A stretch of 64,000 nt of DNA, from NCBI GenBank assembly GCA_021014325.1, contig CM037457.1:4570721-4634720 (forward strand). The letters are read 5' to 3'. Both the position numbers and the translations under genes were made by a program. Positions 33,445 to 44,900 of the stretch are shown here, piece by piece. This stretch comes from Plazaster borealis. Taxonomy: Eukaryota > Echinodermata > Asteroidea > Forcipulatida > Labidiasteridae. Each line of letters starts with the position of its first letter. Position 1 is the stretch's first letter. A model generated the notes under the pieces. It did not search any database and was not told the origin of the DNA. It was given only the letters and a program-made list of their open reading frames with translations.

Positions 33445-33578
33445 ACGTCATAAAATTCAATATTTACACTACATAACATGATAATTGGATGAAGGATGGT
33501 AAGGTTATTGTACCAAGATTTTAAAATAAAAACAAATAAATTAAGTGCTACTCTAGTCTTGCAGTCATGGTAAGACCA

Positions 33579-33861
33579 GGGCCCCATTTCATAGAGCTGC
33601 TTAACAGTCGATTCTGTGCTTACGTACGAGTTTCTATTTCATAGCTCTGCTAACCATAAGCACACGAAAAGGCATGCTAACCTTCCGGTGCTTACTGCAC
33701 AAAAATGAATGACGTAACAATGCAAGATCATTGTGAACGTGCAAGATGGCTGCCATATTTTCTTGCTAACCTGTGAAATACGCTAAGGCTTAAGCAAATT
33801 TTTCTGCTACAGTTAGCACGAAAATTTGCTTACCGTTAAGCAGCGCTATGAAATTGGGCCC
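33579..33861. mobile_element. MITE-C element, longer variant
   Basis: Ends GGGCCCCATTTCATAGAGCT / GCGCTATGAAATTGGGCCC. It includes an internal second ATTTCATAGCTCTGCTAACC, so it may be one copy inserted in another. Confidence 0.75.
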
Positions 33862-34075
33862 AGGGCTCGAGTTTGACACTGGACCGCAGGCCCAAGGCCA
33901 GTGATTTTAGCCCCGGGCCAGTAAACTCATGACCTGACAAGTCTTGTGTTTTCAATTTAATAAACACGTCACTGTTTAATATCTTTAACAGAAAGAAATG
34001 ATGTTCAAATGTTGACCTTGAGTCTGGAAAATACCTTTCAGATCTGTTGAGCCCTGAACTAGTACCCAGTCATAC
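33862..34075. repeat. MITE-G fragment abutting MITE-C
   Basis: GGGCTCGAGTTTGACACTGG, GGGCCAGTAAACTCATGACC and ACAAGTCTTGTGTTTT match the right half of MITE-G, inverted. The other end is missing or diverged (TTGAGCCCTG near 34068). Confidence 0.65.
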
Positions 34076-34184
34076 ACTCAGTATCAATAAGTCTCACACA
34101 GAACATTCTTTTTGGACCTGTTTGGTCCAGGCCCATGGTCATTGCTTTAATTGTGTGAAGGTAAAATCGCACGTTTTAATGTAT

Positions 34185-35656
34185 GTCGGATAACTCGACT
34201 GTCAGACAACTCGACAGTCGGGAAAACTCGACAGGTCAGGCAACCCGATGAGTCAGACAACTCAAGGGGTCAGACAACTCAACGGGTCAGACAACTCAAC
34301 GGCTTGTTGGTTCAACTGTAAGAGTAGTTGACTTTTGATTAGACAACTCGACAGGTGGAGTTCAAATCCTTTTGTTTTGAAGAGACTATCAAGTATCAAT
34401 AACGGATTATGAGGACAATCAAAATGTTAACTTCCACCTTACTTTAAGCTTCCATGAGTTTGGTTTGATGGCCGGTCAAATAGTGTAAATGAAAGCAAAG
34501 CAAATTAACACATCATTGGTTTACCAGCTGCGGGCGGAAACAGGACTGAGTGACAGCTAGCTCCCTGTGCAGCACAACTGTATCCTGCTGGGGCAATGCC
34601 ACATATACAGCAAATCTGTGTACAAATTTCATCTGATAGCACCCCCATTCACTTGACTCAATTTCCATCAGCCCATTTTAATTTAAATCGTATGGTGGGC
34701 ACACACACCCGGGGGACAAAATCCCCTATGACAACGGCGTGCAAGCCGACCCTTCGGGGGTCGTTCAGCACGAGCTTACTGCACTGACTTTGCATGGATG
34801 TACCGGGTGTGGCCGGCGTGCTTGGAGACTCGCATGCACGACAGGCAAACCATGGCCAGCTGACAGCAAACGGGGCCGGGGCCGTTTTAATACGCGCAGA
34901 CAATGTATTTGTTTTACGGAAACTTGGCCAGAAGTAATAATAATAATAGTATAGACTTATAATGCGCACATCTCCGGAAACCGATCAAGGCGCATACAAA
35001 AAACATCAGAGAGACACAAAAGTTACATGTCTAAATGCTCGGAACAAGTGAAGAGAAAAACTAGCGAAACAAATGGGACTTCAATTCCCTCTTGAAGATT
35101 TCAAAGATGTTGTTTGACGTAGTGTACCCCCCCACCCCAGGGAAAAAATGGTGTGACTCCCTTTGTGGCCACCCAAATTTTATCCTAGTTTTGGCGATGT
35201 GACTGGGCCAGAGACGGCCGGCGAGAACTTGGGCAAAGCATGGCCGGTGGAAAAGGAGCAAGCATGCCGTTACAGTAGAGCCTCAACAACCACTATAGGG
35301 ACAGAATTCAATAGGGTACGTCTAGGGATATAAGGATAAATACTTTTAAATAAAATTGTATTTGTTTGTTAGTGACTCCAATATGTTCTGTGCTATTCCA
35401 ATCGGTTGGCAAACTATTTAATTTAGTCTGGGTGTCTGTTTATTGTCAGTGAGGAGATTGGTTTTTGGCGGAGATCCGTCACTCACCCGTCGACTTGTCA
35501 TGGCACTCCGTCGAGTTGTCACACTGAGGACTTGTCAAGCCGTCAAGTTGTCTTACCTGTTGAGTTGTCTGACCCGTCAAAGTTGTCGGACCTGTCAAGT
35601 TGTCCGACTGCCAAATTGTCCGACTGTCAAGTTGTCCGACAGTCGAGTTGTCTGAA
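34185..35656. mobile_element. Fold-back-like element with minisatellite arms
   Basis: The left arm (34185-34350) repeats variants of GTCAGACAACTCGAC. The right arm (35488-35656) repeats the reverse complement, GTCGAGTTGTCTGAC-like units. The arms enclose about 1.1 kb containing a LINE 3' fragment. Inverted arrays of short tandem repeats around a core are the hallmark of FB-type elements. Confidence 0.6.
34935..35270 (-). mobile_element. LINE 3' fragment inside the fold-back element
   Basis: The minus strand encodes IFEIFKRELKSHLFR, the FK..LK.HLF end of CR1/L2-type ORF2 proteins, and ends in an (ATT)n tail at 34935-34950. Confidence 0.7.
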
Positions 35657-35667
35657 CTCTGTTTTTA

Positions 35668-35850
35668 CAGACAGTGGCTGCTGAATGCGCCACAGCACCT
35701 TGTAAACCCTTATAAGGTGCTACATAAATTGGTCTCATGATTCAAAACAATTCAATACCTTAACATGTTTCTGTTTGTTCAAGTGCCATGAGTTCCTTAT
35801 TGGTAGATACGCGGACTATATCAGACTATACTATTATTATTATTATTATT
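35668..35850 (+). repeat. SINE/LINE tail fragment
   Basis: Contains CAGTGGCTGCTGAATGCGCC, GCACCTTGTAAACCCTTATA and ATTGGTAGATACGCG, ending in (ATT)n. It matches the right part of 57655-57905. Confidence 0.7.
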
Positions 35851-35874
35851 AGTGTAATTGGGTGAAAAGAAAGG

Positions 35875-36735
35875 TTGGGCGCAATCTTTGAAGATGGCCT
35901 TTTTTAAAATTCGCATGGTGTGCCATTTTTTCACTGCGCGAACTTTGTTTCCTTGCATGATTTTAAAATTTAATTTTGAACAGATCTTTGTCGTTCAACC
36001 GTATCGTCACCACTTGTCGTGAAATTATAAGCTGTATGAAGAAAATGTACCTCAATAGTTTAAAAGGGTAGGTTCATAGTAGCATTATGCTGGATCTTTA
36101 CTTATGGCTGAAGTGATTTTTTTTGTTCAAAAATATGGAGAATGTTGAAAACCAGGGTTGCCCACGAACTGTAAGTTCATAATTCCTTCGGAGTGTACGT
36201 GCATGCTGCACCCGCACCCCACTAAATAAACTCCCGGCCCTACAGCATACAGTGCAAAATGCTAAATATCCTTTATTTCAGTTGCCATCCAAAATACCTC
36301 AAGTTGAAGTCAACAACCCCAGGTCACAATTTGGAAATTGTTTTACACTTTCCCCCTTTTAATTGGGCTCCTGTCTTATTTTTTTTTATTATAGAATGTT
36401 TTGAGGGCCTACAAAATAATGAGTCCGACCATGGAGGAAGAAAATCCATGGTCCGACGCTCTGTTTTCTCCCCATTTAATAATCCTCTCCCCTTTTTGTT
36501 GTCTTATGGTCAAACTTGTTGCCGAATCTGATCGGTAAATTCCCTTGCAAAACTCATCAAAGACTTCCTCCATAATTATTTGCTTGTCTGTGTGTGTCTG
36601 ACAGCTGACTGTGATGTGATGAAAAACTGCTTGTCCTGAAGGAAATTGTTTATGCAAACCGTGTAGTTCGTGTCAATTTTTTATTTGTGTGGGCAAACTT
36701 CAGTTCAAAAGGCCATCTTCAAAGATTGCGCCCAA
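35875..36735. mobile_element. ~860-bp element with 29-nt perfect terminal inverted repeats
   Basis: Bases 35875-35903 (TTGGGCGCAATCTTTGAAGA...) are repeated exactly inverted at 36707-36735. No transposase ORF is seen. It is directly followed by a minus-strand SINE. Confidence 0.75.
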
Positions 36736-36736
36736 C

Positions 36737-36866
36737 AGCAGCAATTATAGTGAAGTATCTTGCTCAAGGATACAAGTGTCATGACCGGGATTTGAACCCA
36801 CTCCCCGATGACCTAACCATCGGAACTTGAATTCGATTCTCTAAACCACTCAGCCACATGACACCC
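36737..36866 (-). mobile_element. tRNA-derived SINE fragment, minus strand
   Basis: The minus strand reads GTGTCATGTGGCTGAGTGGT, then GGTTCAAATCCCGGTCATGA (B box) and CACTTGTATCCTTGAGCAAG. It has the tRNA head and first part of the common tail only. Confidence 0.7.
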
Positions 36867-37009
36867 CAAGAACAACACATTGGAGCTCTACAAACCGTGC
36901 CTGTACCTGCCATATTAGTGTAATGCATTCAAAGCATGTAAATTCTAATGTAACTCACCTTAGTAAAATATGAATGCTTATTATGCTGTTTAAATTTTAA
37001 AATCCTTGG

Positions 37010-37146
37010 TCGAACACCAAGAGTTAAGATTGATCTTAACTCTGTAGTCAATCTTAATTGCTAAGCAAAGTGTGATGTAACAGTACAAATCACTACGGCG
37101 ATATTGACAACAATGAATATTAATGCTTGTAAAATCAAGCCGTAGT
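37010..37146. mobile_element. MITE-H element, diverged ends
   Basis: CAAGAGTTAAGATTGATCTT, TTGCTAAGCAAAGTGTGATG and ACAAATCACTACGGCGATAT match the copy at 28281-28422. Confidence 0.7.
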
Positions 37147-37764
37147 TTTAACTTCAGCTTAAATCATCCCTTGTACTGCTGAACATTCCGAGTATTATGG
37201 CAGACATCATAAACAGTGATCACCTCTCAGAACTCTCTTTTTCCCCTTTGAGGACCGGTCCAAATGCAAATCCAGATCCCCCCCCCCCCCGAAAAGTGTG
37301 TATCATTAATTGTGTAAATGATACCATTCACTGGAAAATCTACAGGACAGGTAATTTTTAAGAAGCTTATCAGTAAATATTCTGATAGTTATCTACATTT
37401 GTGTGTAACTTTGTAAAACAAACAGCAGTTATCGGGAAATATGTTACACAATTTATATGCACATAGTCTAGCAATGATATACAATGTATTCTCTACTTGC
37501 ACGGATCTGCCATGTGCGTGTAGAGCCTCGACTTTATGCTTCATAGGTTTCGCAAGCATACGGATACAGTTCCAGATACGATAACTGTGTCTGTTCACGT
37601 TGGATGCATATAGACACGTAATAGACACACAGGTATAGGTTTTGCGAGCAAAACAAAACCAAAAACATTGAACACCTTTCTAATACATTACCGTGACAAT
37701 AATGCTTCTATTCACTGCTGTCCCCCCAATTCGAGGCTCTGACCGTGCAAAGAGCAAATGATGT

Positions 37765-38040
37765 TATGTATCACACAAGCATGAGTGGAATAAAAATATA
37801 GCATTTCTGCATCCCAATGTGAGAACACAGTCGTGCTATATTTTTATGTATTCCACGAGTGTGCATGTGATAACAAATTTATCTCAAGCAAACCTTACAG
37901 GCAGCTTGAAATAGTGCATTTCAACAGCGCATTAGACAGGGCGTGATATACATGTAATGGACTTTTCCGATAATATCACACTGTCATTGCTATGGATTGA
38001 CCAATCAGAATCAAGGATTCAAGTTTGCTTGAAGATTGTC
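37765..38040. repeat. Repeat family J, copy 1
   Basis: Begins at TATCACACAAGCATGAGTGG and ends near GACCAATCAGAATCAAGGAT...TTGAAG. It shares both ends and CAAATTTATCT...AAGCAAAC with 51440-51740. A local hairpin is formed by AATAAAAATATAGCA / TGCTATATTTTTATG. Confidence 0.75.
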
Positions 38041-38922
38041 TAGCATCAATGGAACAACGGTGTACGAACACACGTACATGTAACTATATTAAAATTTACA
38101 AAGCATAGAATGTTTTGTGATTGTGTTTGAATATAATGCAAAGTAAAAATTGCCCCCGACCCAATGGTAGACATATTTCGGTCGTATAGAATTTCTGTTT
38201 CCTCATGTTAAGTCAAACATCATACATGCATCAATTATGAAAAACCACGTGTCACCAAATTATCAGCAACACTTTAATTCAGGCATTCCAGAATATAATT
38301 AACTCATGTACTCACTTGCAGTTCAGTTGCCAAACATTTCTGCTGTGGGCAAGTCTACATTGAGTATTAGAAGTCACATACCTAGGTATAAAAATGTGCA
38401 CAATTACCGTCATCATAAAGCAACAGCTGAAGCTGGCTACATCTACATCTACAGGGCCTGCACAAACTTCATTAACTTCAAAGCGTAAACATTCAATGCT
38501 TGGGTCCGACTTTGAAATTGCGTATCAGACAGAAGGCCCCCTGTTGACGAAAAAAGAGAACAGTGTACATAACCACATGGAATCTATAGGCTAAATCCCG
38601 TATTTCCTGAGCCCAGCAAAAACACAGGAACATTTTAATTGGGTTGTCCCCGACCACGAGGTGTGTCTTGTACAGGGTGACTCAGCCATATCTAGATCCA
38701 TTACTGTACGTGTCACGTAGCGTTGTCTGATCTTTGAGTTCTCACAAAATTGTATGTTCTTTACGAACATGTACAGTACATACATGTAACACTGTAGCAT
38801 GAATTGTCACTTGATTTTGTGGAGCAGATTTAAGCACGGTTAAAGTCAAGAAACATCTCCCGACAACAACAAAACCCAAACGATATTTGACCAAACAAGT
38901 TTCTCATTGAGTGGCACGACCG

Positions 38923-38998
38923 ATGGCAAGTTCAGTTGCAGTGGAAACGGATTGTTGTGTCAAAGATGAGGGGGTCGTTGAAGTGAAAGATAAACAAG
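38923..38998 (+). CDS. ATP8A: ATP8A exon 1 (probable start exon)
   Basis: ATG opens [20 protein letters not shown] then VKDKQ, with donor GTGAGA in phase 1. The phase fits exon 2, 8.8 kb downstream. The N-terminus is poorly conserved in the family, so this start is inferred from frame and splice signal rather than homology. Confidence 0.6.
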
Positions 38999-41900
38999 GT
39001 GAGAGTGACAATTCACGGGCAGAGATCGATTCCCCACGCTGGGTAGTGGAGCTCGTATCTGATCAAACACTTGTTTAATTATATTACGATTGATTTGCTT
39101 TATTGATCTCAGAGGCAAGTGAAGTACTTTAGTACACATGATCAGTCTATGAACACATGACTGTTAAACACCCTGAACTACATGTTCATAAATGGACACA
39201 TAACCATTGAACAAGTTGACGCCAGTAAATGTGGTTAGTGAACTTTTAAAGGTCGTTACACTGTTGGTCATGGTCATACACCACGTAGGTTGTTAACGAA
39301 CTTAATCTGTAAGTTTTCATGAATGATATGTGTTATGTGTACAACCAGCATCCTGAGAATTTATTCCACCTGTTGTCATTTTCTAGACCAGGAAATTCTG
39401 TCTGGCCTGTCAGGAGTAACCCTTGATACTAGCCCAGCGTGCATTGTTTAGTAAAAACTGCTACGGGCATGTAAACACCACTTCTCAACTTGCCCTATGT
39501 GGGCTAAAAACTGTGCTACCTACTTGTTTGAAATGCTCATATTTCTTCCTTTTAAGATGTGAATGATAACTTTTAAAAATGTGTTGATTTATTTTTGAGG
39601 GTTTGAATGTAACTTCGTGTGATCAATAAACTGGTTGTGATCGCTACCATTAAACGTCAGAAAGTACACATGTATCGAGTTTTAAATCTGGGCTACTAAA
39701 ACTTCCTTGGGGCATGTAAAACGCCAAGTTTACCAGCCCCAAGGGCTACTTAACAAAAAGCTTACGTGCAAGTGCAAGGCCGTACATGGTTCTTACATAC
39801 CACTTTTTCTACATACACCCACCGGGCATCTCTAAGCTCTCAGTAATTAATGATATGCAAGTAATATCGAGCTAATTTTGAGTTATGAGAATCATTTAGG
39901 TAGCACCTAAGGTGATAGTACGTATGTACGTCGTCTTAATCTGCATCCAACCATGATAGAAACACTGGCAGCTTGGGCTCTTTCTTGTACCATGTTCATT
40001 ACACAACTCGTGGGACCTACATGTACAGCTTTATGTCCGATTAGAAGGAGAAAGCAATGATTTTTTTGTGCTGTGCTGAAGGACTTGAGTGTAATGACTG
40101 GTACTCAAACCCACACTCTAATAACAGAACTGTTATTAGGGTGACGTTTCTTTCCTTTTTCATAAAATTACACATGACAAGTACGTTTACGGTACATGTA
40201 TTAAGACTATTTTCTGATTGTACCATTTGTAATGAAGTTATTACCCACTTTTACCAACAAAATTCCTGAAAAAATAAGCAAAATTGTAATAAGGACCCTC
40301 AACCACTTCACATGGGATTATGTATTTTTTAGCCAAACTTTTCAAAACTGAATGATGACGTTTATGAACGCCCGGAACAACTGCGGAGTGTTCTCTTTTG
40401 TTTACGGTCAGTTGATCGGCTGTTGTATAATTATGTCCTCCGTGTAGCATGTACAGTCATGTATCATACAAAGAGGGACACAGAGTACTGGAAACCATGC
40501 TCGAAATCTTCCTTTTTCTGGGGGTTAATCCCTGATGCGAGACCTTCTTCCTTTTGTTGTACAAACAAGGATTACGAGAGATTGATAGGCTGCCTCCATT
40601 GTTTATCATTGTATTCGACATATTGGATGCAATTCCGAGATTCCAGCATACCATGGCCGATTATCAGCCGAGGCTTTTAGCCAAGGTTCACTAAGACGGT
40701 GAGATATTCATTATTTCTCGAATGACAACGAAAAGTCGTGGTGCATTTTATGAAAACACTTGTTGTATTTACTTTGTTTAGTCACGGTTTCATTTTGACA
40801 ACAATATTCTCACACAAAAATAAGTCAGAAAAGTTCCGAAAAATAATACTACTCTTGGCCCTTCAATTACTTCTCAGCAGGTGTGGGATTTCATCTTTGA
40901 AGAGGGCAAGGCCGTTTTCATTTTGCAAAGGGCACTTACACTGGAAAATCTTAAAGACTATGGGAAAGTTTTGAAGGGGCACCAAGACCAAGACTAGGGC
41001 AACAGAGGCGATGGCCTCCGTGTAATTCAAGGTCTGTCTCAGGACTTAGGAGAATAGGTATAGCAGTATCAATATAATAAGCAGGCCTGATACTTTACAG
41101 AGGCAACGGAGGCAATTGTCTCAATGCCCTGGGCCATTGCCTTGGTGCCCATTGAAATGTTCCAGTACAAATGTACAATTCCCTCATATAGGTGCCCTTT
41201 ATTAAGGAAATTCTGCCTTGCCCTTATGAAAACTGAGGTACCAGGGCTGCGTTCCACTTGCGCAAACAGATCACAACCGTTTGCGCAAATGTTTGTGATC
41301 GTTTGTGACCGATTGGAACGATTGGTTGCGCAATTCGTGATGTCAATATGGCGGCGCTCTGTAATGAAGATTTGTTTTACTTGGTTTTTGCTGTATTGTA
41401 GGTATATTTTAGTCTTTGTTTGCACATGTACATCACGACATCAACTAATTAAGTTGTTATTTCACCTCCACCTGACTGCATTATCAACCACTGAAAACAC
41501 ATTATAATTATTTTAGTCTGCTTACCTTTCGGTTGACTTGTTGTTGTCCGCCAGTTTAAAACCACCCACCAACACCATTCGTCTATGGTTGCTAACGTTC
41601 GCCAAAGTTGGCTGCGCACAACTCGTTCCACCATTTGCATTGTAACGCACCCCTGGCCTATTTATGTGGGTCGGCCTGTACAACATACCCATGTGTTTGT
41701 TTAGATAATTGTTTCATTCCTATTTTTTTCTTTTTCAATTCTACAATGTAATTAACACTGTTTTGAATTCAAATTTACAAGCATTGTGTGTCCCTTTAAT
41801 CTATCCCAATACAACTATACACCCTATCGTAGCATCACAGTATTGATTTTACGCATGACCAGCCAATTATCCTGTTCAATAGGATCTTCGGAATGATTAG

Positions 41901-44900
41901 GGTCGCGATAACGAAATAGCAGACACAAAAAAACGTCTGTCGTTGAATTGGAGATGATGCTGCTACAGTTTGCCACAGTGACAAGCAATGAAATTGCTGA
42001 TGACATCTACTCTAGGAATACGTGTAGTGTACACATTGCTGATTGTCAAGCTGTGCTTCTTTGGAGGACGGTCGTTTGTTCGGCTGACTTGAAATTATCT
42101 GTCAGCCGGCAGTGTGCGCATATCATTAGTCACGTTAACGTAGTATTGTTTACAGTTCAGTACTTTGTCATGCTGTTTTACATTTGCACGCTTCCTAAAC
42201 ACGTTCAACTTACTATTTTGCCGAAGGGCTTTAAAAACAAAAAAAATTCTTCACAACTTTAATTGGATTGTCTCGCTGTAAGAACAGACGATGGCCTGAT
42301 TGTAATTAAATAAAATAGTCCTTGGTTTATCTCCGAACGAGCTGGCCTAATTTTTAAGAGGAACTTTTAAGCGGGATTTGTAGTTCGGAAAGCAAATGGA
42401 AGCAAGTAACTATGGTGAGTACATGTAGCAGTTATTAGCAACATCAAGGTTTTAGCCAGGAATTTGGTAAAAAGGGTCAAAATTTGCTGGAAATTTAAAA
42501 ACCGGGTGTCCAAATTGTTCATTTACAAAACATTTACATGTAAATGACAGATAAAACAGGGTGTCCAAAAGACACCCAGACACCCCTCTGGCTAACACTA
42601 TGAGCAACATGTAATACATGTACATGTAGTCTGTTTAAATACACATGACTTTGTATTTTAAGAGATGCATGGGAAAGATAGATAAAAAGGAAATATTTCA
42701 TCTTGATTTTTCTGGTGCATTTTAATGTTTGTTTTGTTTTATGAGCAAAACCCCTTTAGAATATTAAAGAAAAGTTTCCTGGCCAGTTGTGACGTGTAAT
42801 GTGTTAAGAATAGGGTCTTGCAAGATGTACTAGGAAATTGAAGATAGAACAAATTATTTAACCAAATTGTTACATAATTAGTGGGGGGTTCGAATTCTGG
42901 TCATGACACTTTTGAGCAGACACCTAACTATTGCTTCTCTACACCCAGGGTTAAATGGGTACATGTGAGAGCAGATATATGGTTCGTATGTGATTGAATT
43001 AGCTTGGTGTGCTACATACATCAATTGGCAGCACAGGCTGTAATACTCCCCAGGGAGCTGAGATGGTTCAGGGAGCAAAATAAATGGCCCAGTAACCAGG
43101 AGTAATTAATGTTCGAAGCGCAATGATCATTTCTTTGGCATTGCGCTATATACATGTAAGAGCCGCTATTATTATTAATTATATAATAACATGACAATCT
43201 TAAAGGGTGATACAACATTGGTAAGGTTGAAAATATAAATGTTCACAGATTTGCACATTACTTACATGGTGTAAAGATGGTCATGGTGGAAAACTTCCCT
43301 TGAAATAGTTTTGCTTGAAATGCTATAGAATTAGGAAATGAGTAAAAAAAAAAGTCTTTAGCACTGGTGATAAAATCTGATGTTTGGAAACAGTGGAAAT
43401 ATATAACGGGGTTTGTCATTGTTTTCTCATGACTCCGAAGACCGATTTAGCTTAAACTTTCACAGGTTTGTTATTTCATGTATATTTTGGGTCACATCAA
43501 GTGTTGATACTGGTCTTTGACAATACCAATGTTGTACATTTGCTTTAAAGAATGTCAATTTTTATAAACTAAGACACTATATAAATTTGTCTTTAGAGTA
43601 CAATTCTCAAAAGATGGGTTTGTAAAATCAAAACTTCCTTTAAAAAAATGTCATAATCATGTCATACATTCTCTTAAAATGCCACCTTTTTGGAATCGTT
43701 AGTGTAGACGGACCCGTAGCATTACATTATGCAATATGCACATGTTTGTGCATAAGACCATGGCGGTTGATTCTACCTGCCGTGATAAAACCATGCAGTG
43801 CTTATGTGTCGTGGCCGAGCGGATAAGAGCACCGGACTCAAGCTCTGGTGTTTCTGATCAGCAGAGTGTGGGTTCGAGTCCCGGACGTGACTCTTGTGTC
43901 CTTAAGCAAGACACTTACATGTAACCATTATTGCTACGTCCTTCAGATGGGGCGTAAAGCCGTAGGTCCCGTGTGTTGTGTAATGCACGTAAAAGAACCC
44001 AGTGCACTTATCGTAAAGAGAAGGGGTTTGTCCCGGTGTTCCTGGTTTGATAGGCAGCATATTGCGCCACAGCACCTTGTCAACCATTACATGGCACATG
44101 GTGCTATGTAAGAGAAAAAGGTCTCATACTTCAAAACGTAGCTCCGCATACCTTGCAGGTAAAAATACTAAGCGCGTTGAGATGCCCATTGGATGTGATA
44201 AGGGGCTAATGTTGGAGCGCCAATGTTTGAGCGCTATATAAGAAGCCACTACCATTATTATTATTATGATCATGATGCAGATTCATCTTGAAGATGAGTC
44301 AGCAGTTTATCAATAAAAAAATTCTTCTTCAAAATTATGGGTGATCGGGTCAAAAGAAATAACCGAAACTCAGGTTTTATTCCAAAGAAAAATGTATGAT
44401 GTATATTTTAACAAATCCTAAAGAAACGAAAAAATACCCAGCTGGCCAAGATCGTCAATTTCATTCCTGATTAAATTACAAAGTTGTTTGTTTAAGCCAG
44501 GTAAAGCCATTAAAAACTACTGATGTTGGAGACCTTTGACCTAAAATATCTGGTTCATTTGAGGCGTTAACTTTGTTCTTCAGTGTATAGTTTATGTTAT
44601 GAAGCCATTCAATATATAAAAATTAAAATTTGGGGTGGGTGGTTGGGTTGGTTTTTTAAATATTTTTTTAACTTTGACTATTCTGAATAGCACCTTAGTA
44701 AGGTGCCATTTCACAATACAATGGAAAAGTAACTGTGAGCGGGACGCCTGCTATCATCTCAAAAGTCTCTGATTACCGTGGTGATATAGAAAACTCGTCT
44801 TCGAGCAGGTGAATTTTAGTTTCTGTGTTACCGTGAAATCAAACCCAGAGCTTAGTCATTGATGTCAGCTCAATAATAATGATGTACGGTGATGAGAACT

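Noticed and set aside
34190..34350. CRISPR-like regular repeats
   Set aside because: The units are contiguous with no unique spacers, and the genome is eukaryotic. They form a minisatellite arm.
38306..38594. Overlapping 60-aa and 66-aa ORFs just upstream of ATP8A exon 1, possibly an alternative first exon
   Set aside because: No conserved motif and no donor in a phase that clearly fits exon 2. Kept only as a remote possibility.
41124..41507. 127-aa plus-strand and 118-aa minus-strand ORFs
   Set aside because: Both overlap repeat family K and the adjacent TTGCGCAAA-rich repeat, and they overlap each other. No family match.
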